Position numbers and translations under genes: made by a program. Below are positions 35,782-44,881 of a stretch of DNA of 64,000 nucleotides, piece after piece. The stretch's first letter is position 1. Each line of letters starts with the position of its first letter. The stretch covers positions 186,001 to 250,000 of the forward strand of contig NZ_FTPP01000001.1 in assembly GCF_900156345.1 (NCBI RefSeq), in the 5' to 3' direction. The notes beneath the pieces were generated by a model that was not told the origin of the DNA, ran no database searches, and was given only the letters and a program-made list of their open reading frames with translations. This DNA comes from Pontibacter indicus. GTDB lineage: Bacteria; Bacteroidota; Bacteroidia; Cytophagales; Hymenobacteraceae.

Positions 35782-36347
35782 GTTTTTTGGAATATTGGTA
35801 AAAGTTGAATTGCGGTAAATATAAAAATAATATTTTTTGGGGAAAGTCGAATAGCTGAATTTATGCTGTTTATCCAAAAACCTTTTTACACTAACTTAAA
35901 AAGTTTATTTTTTATTGCCAATGTGGGCCTAAAATGAACAACCCATCGCACCTCCACTTAGGCGGCCGCATGAGCTATTCATTCACGGTCAACAAACGCT
36001 GACTGGTTAAAGTTCTGAGTGTTAGCACTAAGTGATTTTGGAGTCGACTGTGAAGCCGGGTGTAAAGCAGTCGACTTAACATTTTTGCAGCGTTGAATCC
36101 TCGCAGGAATGAGATCAATCTCCATCTATTGGCAGTTGCAAATGAAAGCGAATCAGAAGCTAAATGGCCTATTAATGGAGATAATTTTTTTGCACGGCGC
36201 TACTGTATACTTTAACTTTTAATTTCTAAGACCCCCAAGTGTTAATCGGTAACGGAAGGCGAATAAGGATAGAGAAGGAGGGGAGAACAAGGTATAGCCG
36301 GAATCACCATAACAGGTATAGTCTGTGCGTTTCCGACTGGAGAGGTC
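35782..36347. other. Intergenic region with a short perfect inverted repeat
   Basis: No gene is supported across these 566 bp. AGTCGACTG (36042-36050) pairs exactly with CAGTCGACT (36068-36076) around a 17-nt loop. Two AGGTATAG words lie near the right end (about 36290 and 36315). The promoter of the coiled-coil gene should be in the left 150 bp; TATATTTA on its strand is a weak match to the bacteroidete -7 element. Confidence 0.45.
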
Positions 36348-36710
36348 TTAAAGAGGTTGGTCTGACTCAGTTTTTCTAGGTTGCCAGGGAAAGCGGCCTT
36401 CGAGCTCTACCTGTAGCGAGAGACTCAGGAAAGTTCTGATCAGCACGATCAGGCCGAGCGTGAGCACCCGATCCATGGATGGTTCTGTAACCACGGTGGC
36501 GATGATGTCGGCGGCGACCAGTACCTCCAGGCCCAGCAGAATTGCCTTGCCGAGTTCGTGTCGGAGCACCCTGTAGGAGCGGCGGGCGTTTGGGCCCAAT
36601 GGGAAAATGAAGTGAAGGAGTGCAACGGCCGCCCCGACCGCAATGATCAGGACGCCGATCGCTTCTATGGCACGGGAAATATATTCGATGTACAGCTTAA
36701 AATCCTCCAT
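36348..36710 (-). CDS. DUF1622 family membrane protein
   Basis: A 120-residue protein with three membrane segments (about 15-37, 54-75 and 80-98): AIEAIGVLIIAVGAAVALLH, KAILLGLEVLVAADIIATVV and VLTLGLIVLIRTFLSLSLQV. These, with SYRVLRHELGKAILLGLE and the LEGRFPW ending, fit the DUF1622 family, whose function is unknown. It lies 14 bp after the metallo-hydrolase gene in the same direction, so it is probably co-transcribed. Confidence 0.9.
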   Translation of the reverse strand: MEDFKLYIEYISRAIEAIGVLIIAVGAAVALLHFIFPLGPNARRSYRVLRHELGKAILLGLEVLVAADIIATVVTEPSMDRVLTLGLIVLIRTFLSLSLQVELEGRFPWQPRKTESDQPL

Positions 36711-36724
36711 GCCGTTTGGGTCGT

Positions 36725-37498
36725 CTACTTCTTGCTCGCCTCTGGATACCAGTTGCGCAGGCGCACCTCAATGTTTTGATCTCCTTCGTTTACCTTTCGC
36801 TTAAAAGCCTCCACATCGCTCAAGCCCTCCTGGCCACGGTAATGGTAAGGGTATACGATGGCAGGCTTAAATTCGAGCACCGCCGAAGCCGCCTGGTCGA
36901 TGTCCATGGTATAAGGCAGGTTCATGCAAACAAAGGCCACATCGACGTTGCGCAGGGCGCGCATTTCGGGTATGTCCTCGGTGTCGCCAGACAGATATAC
37001 GGTTTTGTCGGCAAACTTTAGCACATAGCCATTGCCCCGGCCTTTGGGGTGGCGGGAGTCCTCAGTTTCGGGCAGGTTGTACATGGGCAATGCCGCAATG
37101 GAAATGCCCTGCTGCTCTATATGGTCGTTGTTGCCGAGCACTACTACCCGCTTCTTCAGGTTTTCGGGCATTTTATCGGCCACAGCCTGCGGCACCACAA
37201 AAGTGGCTTTGTCGGTTTTGATGCCCTCCAGCGTTTTCAGGTCGAGGTGATCTGGGTGGATGTCGGTGATCAGGATCAGATCCGGGGCGGCTATACCTTT
37301 AAAGACCTCAGCACCACCGTAGGGGTCCACGTAAATCGTTTTCCCATTCCAGGTAAAAGCCAGCGTGCCGTGCAGCACCGGCTGTATGGTCAGCGGCCCT
37401 TTCTGGGTTTCAATCCGGTCGATGTTGTTCTTTTGCTGTGCCTGAGCTGTCAGCACCAATAGCAGACCTGCCAGCATGAGGATGGATGTCAATTTCAT
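36725..37498 (-). CDS. Exported MBL-fold metallo-hydrolase
   Basis: A 257-residue protein with a signal peptide (MKLTSILMLAGLLLVLTAQA). The metallo-beta-lactamase fold is seen in HGTLAFTWNGKTIYVDPYGG, ILITDIHPDHLD (the HxxxxDH-like metal motif, here H-P-D-H), VVLGNNDHIE, YLSGDTEDIPEM and YPYHYRGQEG. It resembles the UlaG-like or tRNase Z-like small hydrolase group common in Bacteroidota. The substrate is unknown; a periplasmic site is predicted by the signal. It is the first gene of a likely pair with DUF1622. Confidence 0.92.
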   Translation of the reverse strand: MKLTSILMLAGLLLVLTAQAQQKNNIDRIETQKGPLTIQPVLHGTLAFTWNGKTIYVDPYGGAEVFKGIAAPDLILITDIHPDHLDLKTLEGIKTDKATFVVPQAVADKMPENLKKRVVVLGNNDHIEQQGISIAALPMYNLPETEDSRHPKGRGNGYVLKFADKTVYLSGDTEDIPEMRALRNVDVAFVCMNLPYTMDIDQAASAVLEFKPAIVYPYHYRGQEGLSDVEAFKRKVNEGDQNIEVRLRNWYPEASKK

Positions 37499-37582
37499 AG
37501 GTTTACAATTAAAGTGTTTTGCTTCTTTTTAAGGTATAGCATTCCTAACAGGAGAAAGGGCTTTTGGTTATGGCCCTCCTGC

Positions 37583-38953
37583 CTATTTTGCCTTCTCCAT
37601 TTTCTTCAGTCCCTGTTTGATATAGGCTTCCGGCAGGTAGGTATGGCCGATCACTATACCTGCTATACGCTGGGTTTGCGAGACATCCTTGAGTGGGTTG
37701 CCGTGGAGCAGTAACAAATCCGCCGCTGCTCCCACCTTCAAGACGCCTATGTCCGGTCGATTAAAGTACTTGCCTACATTGACGGTGCCTGTCCGGAGGG
37801 CTTCGTAAGGGCTGAGTCCGGCTGCTACCAGGTATTCGAGTTCCTGGTGCGTCGAGATGCCGGGCACGTTGAACACCTGCGGCGCGTCGCAGCCGAGCAG
37901 CAGTCCCACCTGGTTGTCGTTGCAGGCTTTGATTAGTTTTCGGCGGAGGTTCACATACCGGTTAATCGCATCGGCCTCGTAGCGCGGATCGTCCATGAGC
38001 TTTTGTTTGGCAGCCATCCAGTTCTGTACGGTTTTGGGGTTCATGTACCGCATCTCGGGTTTGCTGCCCAGCACTTGCGGCGACTCAGCCGGCGACATCC
38101 AACGCTCAGCCAGCGCCTGCGTGGGCACGATCCAGATGTTCTTTTCGCGCAACCCCGACATCAGTTTAGGTATACGGGTGGTATCTGCCTGGTCGGCAAT
38201 GAACATGGCAAAGAGCCCGGCCTCCTGCTCAGGTATAGCCTCCAGCCCCGGCACCAGACTTTCGACGAAGCCATCCATGTGATCGATGGAGGCGTAACCC
38301 GCCTCAATGGCACGCCACACACCCACTTGGTAAGACACATGGCCGGCAAAGGGCATCTTGAGCTGATTAGCTGTGCTGGCAATGGCGTCAAATTTTTCGT
38401 TGCTGAGCCCCGGATGGAGTTTCAGGAAATCGTAGCCGGCTTCTTTCTGCTGTCTGACCATAGCGGCCCCAGCCTCCGGGCTTTTCACGCTATTGCCGTT
38501 CAGCGACGGTCCGGAGGTATAGAAGCGCGGTCCAATCAACTCACCTGACTGCAGTTTGCTGCGGAGTTCCAGGTGGCGCGGGTGGCCCAGCATGCCCCGG
38601 ATGGTGGTGATGCCGTGCAGGGTGAACAACTGCAGCACTTCTTGCATCGGCTCCAGGTCATCGACAGGCGGCACATGGGCATGCATTTCGGCCAGACCAG
38701 GCATTAGGTATTTTCCTTTAGCATCTACAACCAGCGCATTTTTGCCATACTTCACCTTCCCAGCGCTGCCAATGGCGGTGATTTTTCCGTCTTTTACCAC
38801 CACGGTTTGGTTCTCCAACACCTGCTCTTTGTCCATCGGAATCAGGTTGACGGAGCGAAACACCACCTCCCGCTCACGAGAACTAACAGGTTGCTGCGCC
38901 ATGGCCGGGTATAGACCGACCGTTAGCAGCATGAAGATAAAGAACACTTTCAT
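37583..38953 (-). CDS. Exported amidohydrolase (imidazolonepropionase-like)
   Basis: A 456-residue enzyme with signal peptide (MKVFFIFMLLTVGLYPAMAQ). The amidohydrolase barrel shows HxH in KYLMPGLAEMHAHVPP, the later histidines in MPFAGHVSYQ and ASIDHMDGFV, and the metal or catalytic Asp in GLLLGCDAPQV, ending in VLKVGAAADLLLLHGNPLKD. These are the hallmarks of the subgroup that contains imidazolonepropionase and Xaa-Pro dipeptidase-like enzymes. A secreted location points to degradation of a peptide or cyclic amide outside the cytoplasm. It appears to be transcribed alone. Confidence 0.93.
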   Translation of the reverse strand: MKVFFIFMLLTVGLYPAMAQQPVSSREREVVFRSVNLIPMDKEQVLENQTVVVKDGKITAIGSAGKVKYGKNALVVDAKGKYLMPGLAEMHAHVPPVDDLEPMQEVLQLFTLHGITTIRGMLGHPRHLELRSKLQSGELIGPRFYTSGPSLNGNSVKSPEAGAAMVRQQKEAGYDFLKLHPGLSNEKFDAIASTANQLKMPFAGHVSYQVGVWRAIEAGYASIDHMDGFVESLVPGLEAIPEQEAGLFAMFIADQADTTRIPKLMSGLREKNIWIVPTQALAERWMSPAESPQVLGSKPEMRYMNPKTVQNWMAAKQKLMDDPRYEADAINRYVNLRRKLIKACNDNQVGLLLGCDAPQVFNVPGISTHQELEYLVAAGLSPYEALRTGTVNVGKYFNRPDIGVLKVGAAADLLLLHGNPLKDVSQTQRIAGIVIGHTYLPEAYIKQGLKKMEKAK

Positions 38954-39081
38954 AGCAGTATTTTAGCTGAGCTGTTTCTCTTTCGTTATAATTTAAAAAG
39001 GATAAATTCTATGGCATGTAAGCTTTAACGTAAATTTCGTAGGAAGGTAAATCCTTCAGGTATAGGTATAGTTGAAAAAGC

Positions 39082-39112
39082 AAAAGCCACCAGGTTGTTC
39101 CTGATGGCTTTT
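39082..39112 (-). terminator. Intrinsic terminator after the ABC exporter operon
   Basis: AAAAGCCACCAGG (39082-39094) pairs with CCTGATGGCTTTT (39100-39112), one G-T pair, 5-nt loop. On the minus strand it is followed by TTTTGCTTTTTC. It lies 24 bp after the ATPase gene stop. Two overlapping AGGTATAG words (39058-39071) sit next to it. Confidence 0.85.
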
Positions 39113-39135
39113 ATACCTGAAGGTATGAGGTATGG

Positions 39136-39837
39136 CTATACCGTAAAGTAGGCTTCCAAGGCCTGCAGGGTGCCTTCGGTCGTTTGCATGTCCTGCACGA
39201 TTTTGCCTTTTTCCAGAATAACGATGCGATCGCATACCTCGGTGACGTGGCTGAGATCGTGGCTGGAAATAAGCATGGTCATGCCGAACTGCTCGTGCAG
39301 GCTACGCAGCAGGTTCTTTAGCCTGATCTGTGAGCTGGGGTCGAGGTTGGCAAAGGGTTCGTCCAGGATCAGGAGTTCGGGGTGCGAGAGCGCAGCGGCG
39401 GCTATACCTACTTTCTTCTGGTTTCCCTTCGAAAAGTCGCGGATGTACTTGCGCTGCCGCAGGATCTCACCGTTGAACAGATCATGAAACGGTTGCAGAC
39501 GCTCCTGTATGTCGCCGGCGGACAGGCCGTGCAGGTCACCGATGAATTTAAAATACTCTTCCGGCGTGAGGTAATCTATCAGGAAGCCCTCGTCGAGGTG
39601 CGAGCCGGTGTAGTGTTTCCAGGCGTCGGTGTGTGCCACCGGTATATCTTTGGAGGTCACGACTCCTGTGGTAGGGCGCACCAGGTCCAACAGCATCCGG
39701 AACAGGGTGGTTTTGCCCGCTCCGTTGTTGCCTACCAGTCCAACTGTTTCGCCGGGTGCCACGTGCAGCGCTCTGATGTCCACCACCGTAGCGTCGCTGT
39801 AAGCTTTTACGAGATCTTTTACTTCAATCATATTCAT
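39136..39837 (-). CDS. ABC transporter ATP-binding protein
   Basis: A 233-residue ATPase. Walker A is GLVGNNGAGKTTLFRMLLDL, the signature is the variant FSKGNQKKVGIAAA, Walker B is LLILDEPFANLD and the H-loop is in LISSHDLSHV. The family is that of export or CcmA/NatA-like ATPases that work with a separate membrane subunit. The DUF5687 gene ends 47 bp upstream on the same strand, so the two should form one transporter. The substrate is unknown. Confidence 0.95.
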   Translation of the reverse strand: MNMIEVKDLVKAYSDATVVDIRALHVAPGETVGLVGNNGAGKTTLFRMLLDLVRPTTGVVTSKDIPVAHTDAWKHYTGSHLDEGFLIDYLTPEEYFKFIGDLHGLSAGDIQERLQPFHDLFNGEILRQRKYIRDFSKGNQKKVGIAAAALSHPELLILDEPFANLDPSSQIRLKNLLRSLHEQFGMTMLISSHDLSHVTEVCDRIVILEKGKIVQDMQTTEGTLQALEAYFTV

Positions 39838-39884
39838 TTCTTTCAGGTATAGCTGATGTTCTTTGTCTTAATATAATGGGCTGC

Positions 39885-41369
39885 CTAGTGTTGTCTGAAA
39901 CCAGCGGCCAGGGTATACTTTCTGTCTTCGAGCCGTTTGGCCAACATTTGGAGCAGCTGGCGATGGAAGGCGATGCCCAGAGCACCAGTGAAAGCGATGG
40001 CAAAAATGCCCCACTGCGGAATGTCCATGATCGAAAAAGGCAGGAAGATAGCAACCGGTCCCAGCACCATCGGCAGCATCATCACGAACTTGGAGGCTCC
40101 CACGCCCTGCCAGTTAAAGGCAGAGCCATTGCTTAGGTCGAGCCGTTCTTTGTTGAGCGCTGCAAAGTAAAGGACCACCAGGCTGTTCACGCCAATGTTG
40201 AACACGCAGCTGGCCAGGTTGATGAGGAGTACCTTCGTGCCAAAAAACGCATAGGGGAGTGTGAGAAAGGTTACAAGCAGGATGGAGGGCACAAACATCA
40301 AATACTTCGCTTTCACATATTGGTTCATCGAGATCGGCCGGGTGAGGAGCGCATCAAAGTGGGCACTTTGCCAGGCAGGCACAAACTGACCGTAGTTGAA
40401 CATCGGTGAGCCTGTCACGAAGATGCCTACGAAAATGAGCATACCCCAGCCCTCGAGGTATACCTTGTTGGTATAGAAAATAAGGCCGTAAAACAGTAGG
40501 AAGGCCGAGATCATTACCATCGACTTTGGGCGTTTATGACGCCAGATCAGCTTTAACTCCAGCGCGATCAGCTTGCCGGTATCGCCGAACTTGTTGAGGA
40601 AAGCCATGTCGCTGCCTTCCACCGCAGACACTTTTTTGATGTAGATTTCTTCCGGATAGAGGTGGTTTATGAGAAACCGGTAGTTGAGCAGGTATACGCC
40701 TACCATGCCCAGCAAAGGCACCAGTACAAGCCAAGGCTGCTGCAGCAGGGCACCAAAAGCCACGGTAGAGGCTTGGCGCAGCGATAGCAACTGCAGGTAA
40801 TCGAGCAGCATGAGGCCCCCAACCAACAGTGCCAGCAATAGCGTGAGCTTCGGGTTAGAGGTGAGTTGCCGCTTGAAGTAGATCAGGATGAAATTGTTGA
40901 TGAAGGTGAGCAGCAGGAGGGAGGCCAGCCACACCAGCGCTATACCTATGCCGTGTACCGGCACCACCGACCGAATCATAAACGGCACAAACACCAGCAG
41001 CATGAGCAAGTTAAACACACTGGGTATGGAACGCAGCAGCACAAAGTGCACCAGTTTGTTGCGCTTCAGGGGCAAATGCAGAAAAGGCTGAATGGCCAGC
41101 ACCGGCAGATCCTGCAGCATAAAGCGCGAAACCAGGTCGATCAGAAAGTAAAAGAGCAGGAAGCTGTTAAACGAGACAACGGGGCTCTGGTCGGGGTAAA
41201 ACTCAGCCAGTATTTTATCGCCAAAAACACCCAGCGCAATAAAGATGAGCGCAAAATAGACGATGAAAAAACCAAGTATGATGTTTACCACCAGACTTTT
41301 CTGATAAGCCGGCGAGCGGCGGGCCTGCTTTGCTTGCAGGCTCAGGAGTGTTCCAAACATAAGACACAA
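39885..41369 (-). CDS. DUF5687 family ABC transporter membrane protein
   Basis: A 494-residue inner-membrane protein with about twelve spans, opening MCLMFGTLLSLQAKQARRSP and including FNSFLLFYFLIDLVSRFMLQ, QPFLHLPLKRNKLVHFVLLR and GQFVPAWQSAHFDALLTRPI. The latter block, with its WQSxxFD and RPI motif, marks the DUF5687 permeases of Bacteroidota. The partner ATPase is encoded 47 bp downstream. A second in-frame start a few codons in (MFGTLLSL) is possible; MCLMFG was kept as the first ATG. Confidence 0.92.
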   Translation of the reverse strand: MCLMFGTLLSLQAKQARRSPAYQKSLVVNIILGFFIVYFALIFIALGVFGDKILAEFYPDQSPVVSFNSFLLFYFLIDLVSRFMLQDLPVLAIQPFLHLPLKRNKLVHFVLLRSIPSVFNLLMLLVFVPFMIRSVVPVHGIGIALVWLASLLLLTFINNFILIYFKRQLTSNPKLTLLLALLVGGLMLLDYLQLLSLRQASTVAFGALLQQPWLVLVPLLGMVGVYLLNYRFLINHLYPEEIYIKKVSAVEGSDMAFLNKFGDTGKLIALELKLIWRHKRPKSMVMISAFLLFYGLIFYTNKVYLEGWGMLIFVGIFVTGSPMFNYGQFVPAWQSAHFDALLTRPISMNQYVKAKYLMFVPSILLVTFLTLPYAFFGTKVLLINLASCVFNIGVNSLVVLYFAALNKERLDLSNGSAFNWQGVGASKFVMMLPMVLGPVAIFLPFSIMDIPQWGIFAIAFTGALGIAFHRQLLQMLAKRLEDRKYTLAAGFRQH

Positions 41370-41441
41370 GATATATAGCTTTCTAAATATTCAAAAAAAA
41401 TCCCTGAAAAGCCAATAGCCATGGTCCTATTGCAGAATAAA

Positions 41442-42932
41442 TTATTGTGTGGTGATAATGCTCACATTCATCTCGTCGATGGCGTTCTTGTCTTCTTCGT
41501 CGTAGATGATCTTGTCAATTACAATGCTGTTGCCCTCTTCGGCGCTTAGCAGGATGTCAATGAACTCGCTTACGCCGAAGCTCCCTAGAGGCGCGTTGTG
41601 CATGCGGGCGTAGATGATGGCGTCCGGGGAGAAGTATTTTTTGATGGGTGTTCGCCAGCGGTCGCGTACCTGCAGCGGTATCTCCTCGTTGAGCAGGCCA
41701 TTCAGAAAGCCCTCTAAATTAGTGGGTTGCGGGTAAGTAGGCTGAGCAGGTCGCGATGGAGCGGGCCGGGTAGGAGCAGGTTTAGAAGTTTGTGGTGCTT
41801 GCCTCACCTGTTCAGAAGCTTTTGGCTGCTGCACGGGCGGTTTGCTGACCGGTGTGTCAGGTATAGCTACATCAGAACTATCACTCGCTTCTGCTGTATT
41901 AGGTATAGCAGGTATAACCGGGGTGCTTTTTGTTACTTCGGTGTCAGCTGCCAAATCATCGTTCTGTGTCCTCCAGACAAAAAAGTAATAAGCGGCTCCC
42001 AGTCCAGCCAAAAGCAGCACAAAAAGTAACGTCGGCCACAACCAAGACCTGCGTTTGTAAACGATAGACTCTGCCGTGACATGGCCAAAAGCACCGTAGG
42101 ATTTCCATTTACCGTGTTCGAGAAAATAGTTGGCTTCCTCCACAAGTACACGTGCCGTCGGTCGCTTCTCCGGATTGGGGTGCAGGCAGGCGCGCACCAG
42201 GTTGCTCCATATTCTGGAGTAGGGCTCCGGCACGATCGGAATTTCCGCCCCTTGATTCAGGCTCAACCCGCCGTTGCCTAGCCAGGGCGTTTCGCCGGTA
42301 CACAGCTCGTACAAACAAACGCCCAGGGCAAATATATCGCTCGCTCCTGAGTGCTTTGGATGGGGACCAAACAGTTCTGGCGCGGCATAAGCCGTGCCTT
42401 CCGCCAACGGTGTGCCGGTTGCGCGGTGCAAGAGCGTACGCAGCTGGTTGCTCAATGCCGGAACAGCCAGCAGGTAATTGCCCTGTGCATCTACTATAAT
42501 ATTGCCGGGGTTGATTTGCCGATGGGGCAGAGGAGGTTTCTGTAGGTGCAGGTACTCCAAAGCGCTGCCCACCTGCGAGATCAGTCGGGCCAGTTCTCTT
42601 TCCGGCAACGTCGCAGACTGCGCCAGGGTATGTTGCGACTGCAGCGGCGCGACTTCAAACGGGATGCCCTCGTAAACACCGAAATTTGAAGGTGTCAGTA
42701 GATGGGGGTGCTGCAGCGAAGCCCGCTGTTCCTGCTCCCGTTGCAGCAGTTCCAGGCTGTGGTGGTCAAGCCGGATGTGGGGGGCATAGAGCCTCAATGT
42801 CACCGGAGCGCCTTCTGCCGTCCAGTCCTCTGCCTTCCAGACCTCTTCTACTCTCCCCGAACTAAGCTGCTCCTTCAGTAAGTAATTCGTCGCAAAAATG
42901 CCGTTTGTTTCCGGTATGCTCATAGAACCCAT
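41442..42932 (-). CDS. Membrane-anchored pseudokinase (Ser/Thr kinase fold)
   Basis: A 496-residue protein with a Ser/Thr kinase-like domain (about 15-275), a transmembrane helix (about 297-319, TLLFVLLLAGLGAAYYFF), a Pro-rich linker and a C-terminal domain of about 95 residues. The fold is kept (GTAYAAPELF, SDIFALGVCLYELCTGETPW), but key residues are lost: the ATP-binding lysine is R47 (APVTLRLY), HRD is HRQ (Q139 in PHRQINPGN) and DFG is V157-P-A (YLLAVPALS). Asn144 remains. It should therefore be a scaffold or ligand-responsive pseudokinase. It lies 72 bp upstream of the DUF5687 gene on the same strand, so co-transcription with the exporter is likely. An inner start (MSIPETNG, codon 4) is possible. 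Confidence 0.9.
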   Translation of the reverse strand: MGSMSIPETNGIFATNYLLKEQLSSGRVEEVWKAEDWTAEGAPVTLRLYAPHIRLDHHSLELLQREQEQRASLQHPHLLTPSNFGVYEGIPFEVAPLQSQHTLAQSATLPERELARLISQVGSALEYLHLQKPPLPHRQINPGNIIVDAQGNYLLAVPALSNQLRTLLHRATGTPLAEGTAYAAPELFGPHPKHSGASDIFALGVCLYELCTGETPWLGNGGLSLNQGAEIPIVPEPYSRIWSNLVRACLHPNPEKRPTARVLVEEANYFLEHGKWKSYGAFGHVTAESIVYKRRSWLWPTLLFVLLLAGLGAAYYFFVWRTQNDDLAADTEVTKSTPVIPAIPNTAEASDSSDVAIPDTPVSKPPVQQPKASEQVRQAPQTSKPAPTRPAPSRPAQPTYPQPTNLEGFLNGLLNEEIPLQVRDRWRTPIKKYFSPDAIIYARMHNAPLGSFGVSEFIDILLSAEEGNSIVIDKIIYDEEDKNAIDEMNVSIITTQ

Positions 42933-42996
42933 GTATTCACATGGGGTAATACGGGAATAAACGGAAGAAAGTATATAATTGGGTGTTTTAGCCAGT

Positions 42997-44472
42997 TCAA
43001 CGCTCGTGGACTAGTTTTAAAGTCCTCACTTTATTGATGGTTTCTAACTTCAGAATATACAGCCCCCTTGCTAGAGAGGAAGCATCAATAGTATATTTAT
43101 TGATCTTTCCTGATACTGCTGCCGAATTATGTATCCGTGATATTCTAGCACCATTAACATCATAAAGCGTTAATGTGTATGGTTCGCTCTCAGGCAAACT
43201 GAAATGGACAGTGGTTTCGGACATAAAAGGATTAGGTATGGCCGTAAAATTCACTCCCTTTTCTTCTACCAAGCAATCCGAAGTAAGGGGAACTCTTAAA
43301 GTTGGATCATCGGAGACCAATACACCAACCACTTGATTTTCATTAGAGGCTAAAATTACAGTTTCTGAACTGTAACTACCTTTAATGCTTGATGCATAAG
43401 TATTATTGCCTTTAATTAAAGTATGAGTTTCACAGAAGGAAATATTTTTGGTTGAAGACTCCTTGTATAGTATATCTCCACCATAAGTTGCGGAAGTATA
43501 TACAACCTTAAGTAAATTCTGCTCTTCATTAAGCAAGACTATTGGTAGCGTGCCGGTTTGAGAAACTTCATAAAGCTCATCCCAAACTCCAGAAGGTCGC
43601 CTAACAAGTAAAGCGATAAGTGGATACCCTATTTTATCATAACCGGTTTTTATAGCGGCGTAGAGTGTTCCATCTGACGCCACCTTAATATTAATGTGGT
43701 CATCAGCAATACCTGTTCCCTGACTCAAGGCAGAGTTTGAAGCAGGAACCTCGTCCTTGGACCAGCGAGTTGTTTCGTCGCCAGTTGTATGTGTTTTAAA
43801 ACCCCATCTTTTGGTCTTTTGATTCGACCAGAGTACGCCAATCTGGTTAAACATAGGAAGAGAGATGACGGCACATATATCATCGGCATGGACACCTCGC
43901 TCTAATGTAATAGGCGCACTCCATTTTGTATAGGGCGCTTCACTCCAGCGTACATTTACATTACCATTATCTCCATTTGATGCTATCCATAGCCTTCCAT
44001 TTTTATCTACATCTATAGAGGCTACCTCCACATCTTTTTCTAGATTAATGTCGACTGTCGATTTGTTTCTATTCCATTGCTTAAACTGCTGCTTATCCCT
44101 ATCATATTCAATTGATACAAACTGAGACGATGAGCCAGAATACAGAAGGATATGTACTGTATTGTCGATTATAACATAGTCAGCTCTAGAATTTTTTGTT
44201 ACCAACTGCCTTTCAAAACTCCAGGAATTGTTATTTAGACTCCAAAGGTGGGTACCTGTACTGTTAGCAAGTATAGCCCAGTACTTGCCGTCCATCTGAA
44301 AGACCTTAGATTGATGTTTTTCTTTTGTAGCAAAATCTCTTGCTGCTAAGGGTGCAAGATTGGAAATAGTGGTGAATTGTGCATTAGAATGAGAAGCAAT
44401 AGTGATCGCGTAGATGAACACCATAATAGAAGTAAAAGATTTATGCATATTTCGCAGGGTTAAGCGTAACAC
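42997..44472 (-). CDS. T9SS-secreted protein with beta-propeller-like repeats
   Basis: A 491-residue secreted protein. Signal region FTSIMVFIYAITIASHSNAQ is preceded by a basic start (MLRLTLRNMHKS), so an internal Met (MHKSFTS, codon 9) may be the real start. The bulk (about 30-400) has Trp-rich repeated strands (KYWAILANSTGTHLWSLNNN, LWIASNGDNGNVNVRWSEAP), like sugar-binding or sialidase-type propellers. The last 80 residues (FTAIPNPFMSETTVHFSLPE, YDVNGARISR, LARGLYILKLET) are a type A T9SS sorting domain, so the protein is exported and anchored or released at the surface. The first 370 residues are clearly related to the 44882 product. Confidence 0.9.
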   Translation of the reverse strand: MLRLTLRNMHKSFTSIMVFIYAITIASHSNAQFTTISNLAPLAARDFATKEKHQSKVFQMDGKYWAILANSTGTHLWSLNNNSWSFERQLVTKNSRADYVIIDNTVHILLYSGSSSQFVSIEYDRDKQQFKQWNRNKSTVDINLEKDVEVASIDVDKNGRLWIASNGDNGNVNVRWSEAPYTKWSAPITLERGVHADDICAVISLPMFNQIGVLWSNQKTKRWGFKTHTTGDETTRWSKDEVPASNSALSQGTGIADDHINIKVASDGTLYAAIKTGYDKIGYPLIALLVRRPSGVWDELYEVSQTGTLPIVLLNEEQNLLKVVYTSATYGGDILYKESSTKNISFCETHTLIKGNNTYASSIKGSYSSETVILASNENQVVGVLVSDDPTLRVPLTSDCLVEEKGVNFTAIPNPFMSETTVHFSLPESEPYTLTLYDVNGARISRIHNSAAVSGKINKYTIDASSLARGLYILKLETINKVRTLKLVHER

Positions 44473-44829
44473 ATATGATTAGGAGTAATAGTGGACAGTG
44501 CAGAACACTCAGGTTATTGTTGTACAGTTAAATTATTTCAATAATGTTATATGGTAAATTTTAATAATACAATATGAAGATAATCAAGTATTATTACGAA
44601 TATTATTTAAAACAGATCTGATTTTGTTATTAAATATAAAAATTTAAAATTTGAATCGATTAATACAATAATTGGGTGGTTTTACCAAGATGAGATCCTA
44701 CGTGTTGGAGAGAAGATAGAGGCTAGGTTCGTGAGCTGTTAAATTCACAGCTATAAAGGACCAATAAATTTTATTAAGTAGGCCATCTGATAAAAAGCTA
44801 ACCTAGCCATTTATGGAATGGAAAAGAAA
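44473..44829. other. AT-rich spacer between two T9SS cargo genes
   Basis: A 357 bp gene-free stretch with long A/T runs. It should hold the promoter of the 42997-44472 gene on the minus strand. No repeat or RNA was seen. Confidence 0.5.
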
Positions 44830-44862
44830 AATCCTTAGCTCTATTAACAAGAGCTAAGGATT
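44830..44862 (-). terminator. Intrinsic terminator of the large T9SS gene
   Basis: AATCCTTAGCTC (44830-44841) pairs exactly with GAGCTAAGGATT (44851-44862) around 9 nt. On the minus strand it is followed by TTTCTTTTC. It lies 20 bp after the stop. Confidence 0.85.
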
Positions 44863-44881
44863 AAATTATTTTCAAGTGAGA

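Noticed and set aside
35782..35877. Upstream ATG extending the coiled-coil protein by 32 residues
   Set aside because: The extension (MDKQHKFSYSTFPKKYYF...) would bury the signal peptide that begins at MKAFFLS, so the start at 35781 is preferred.
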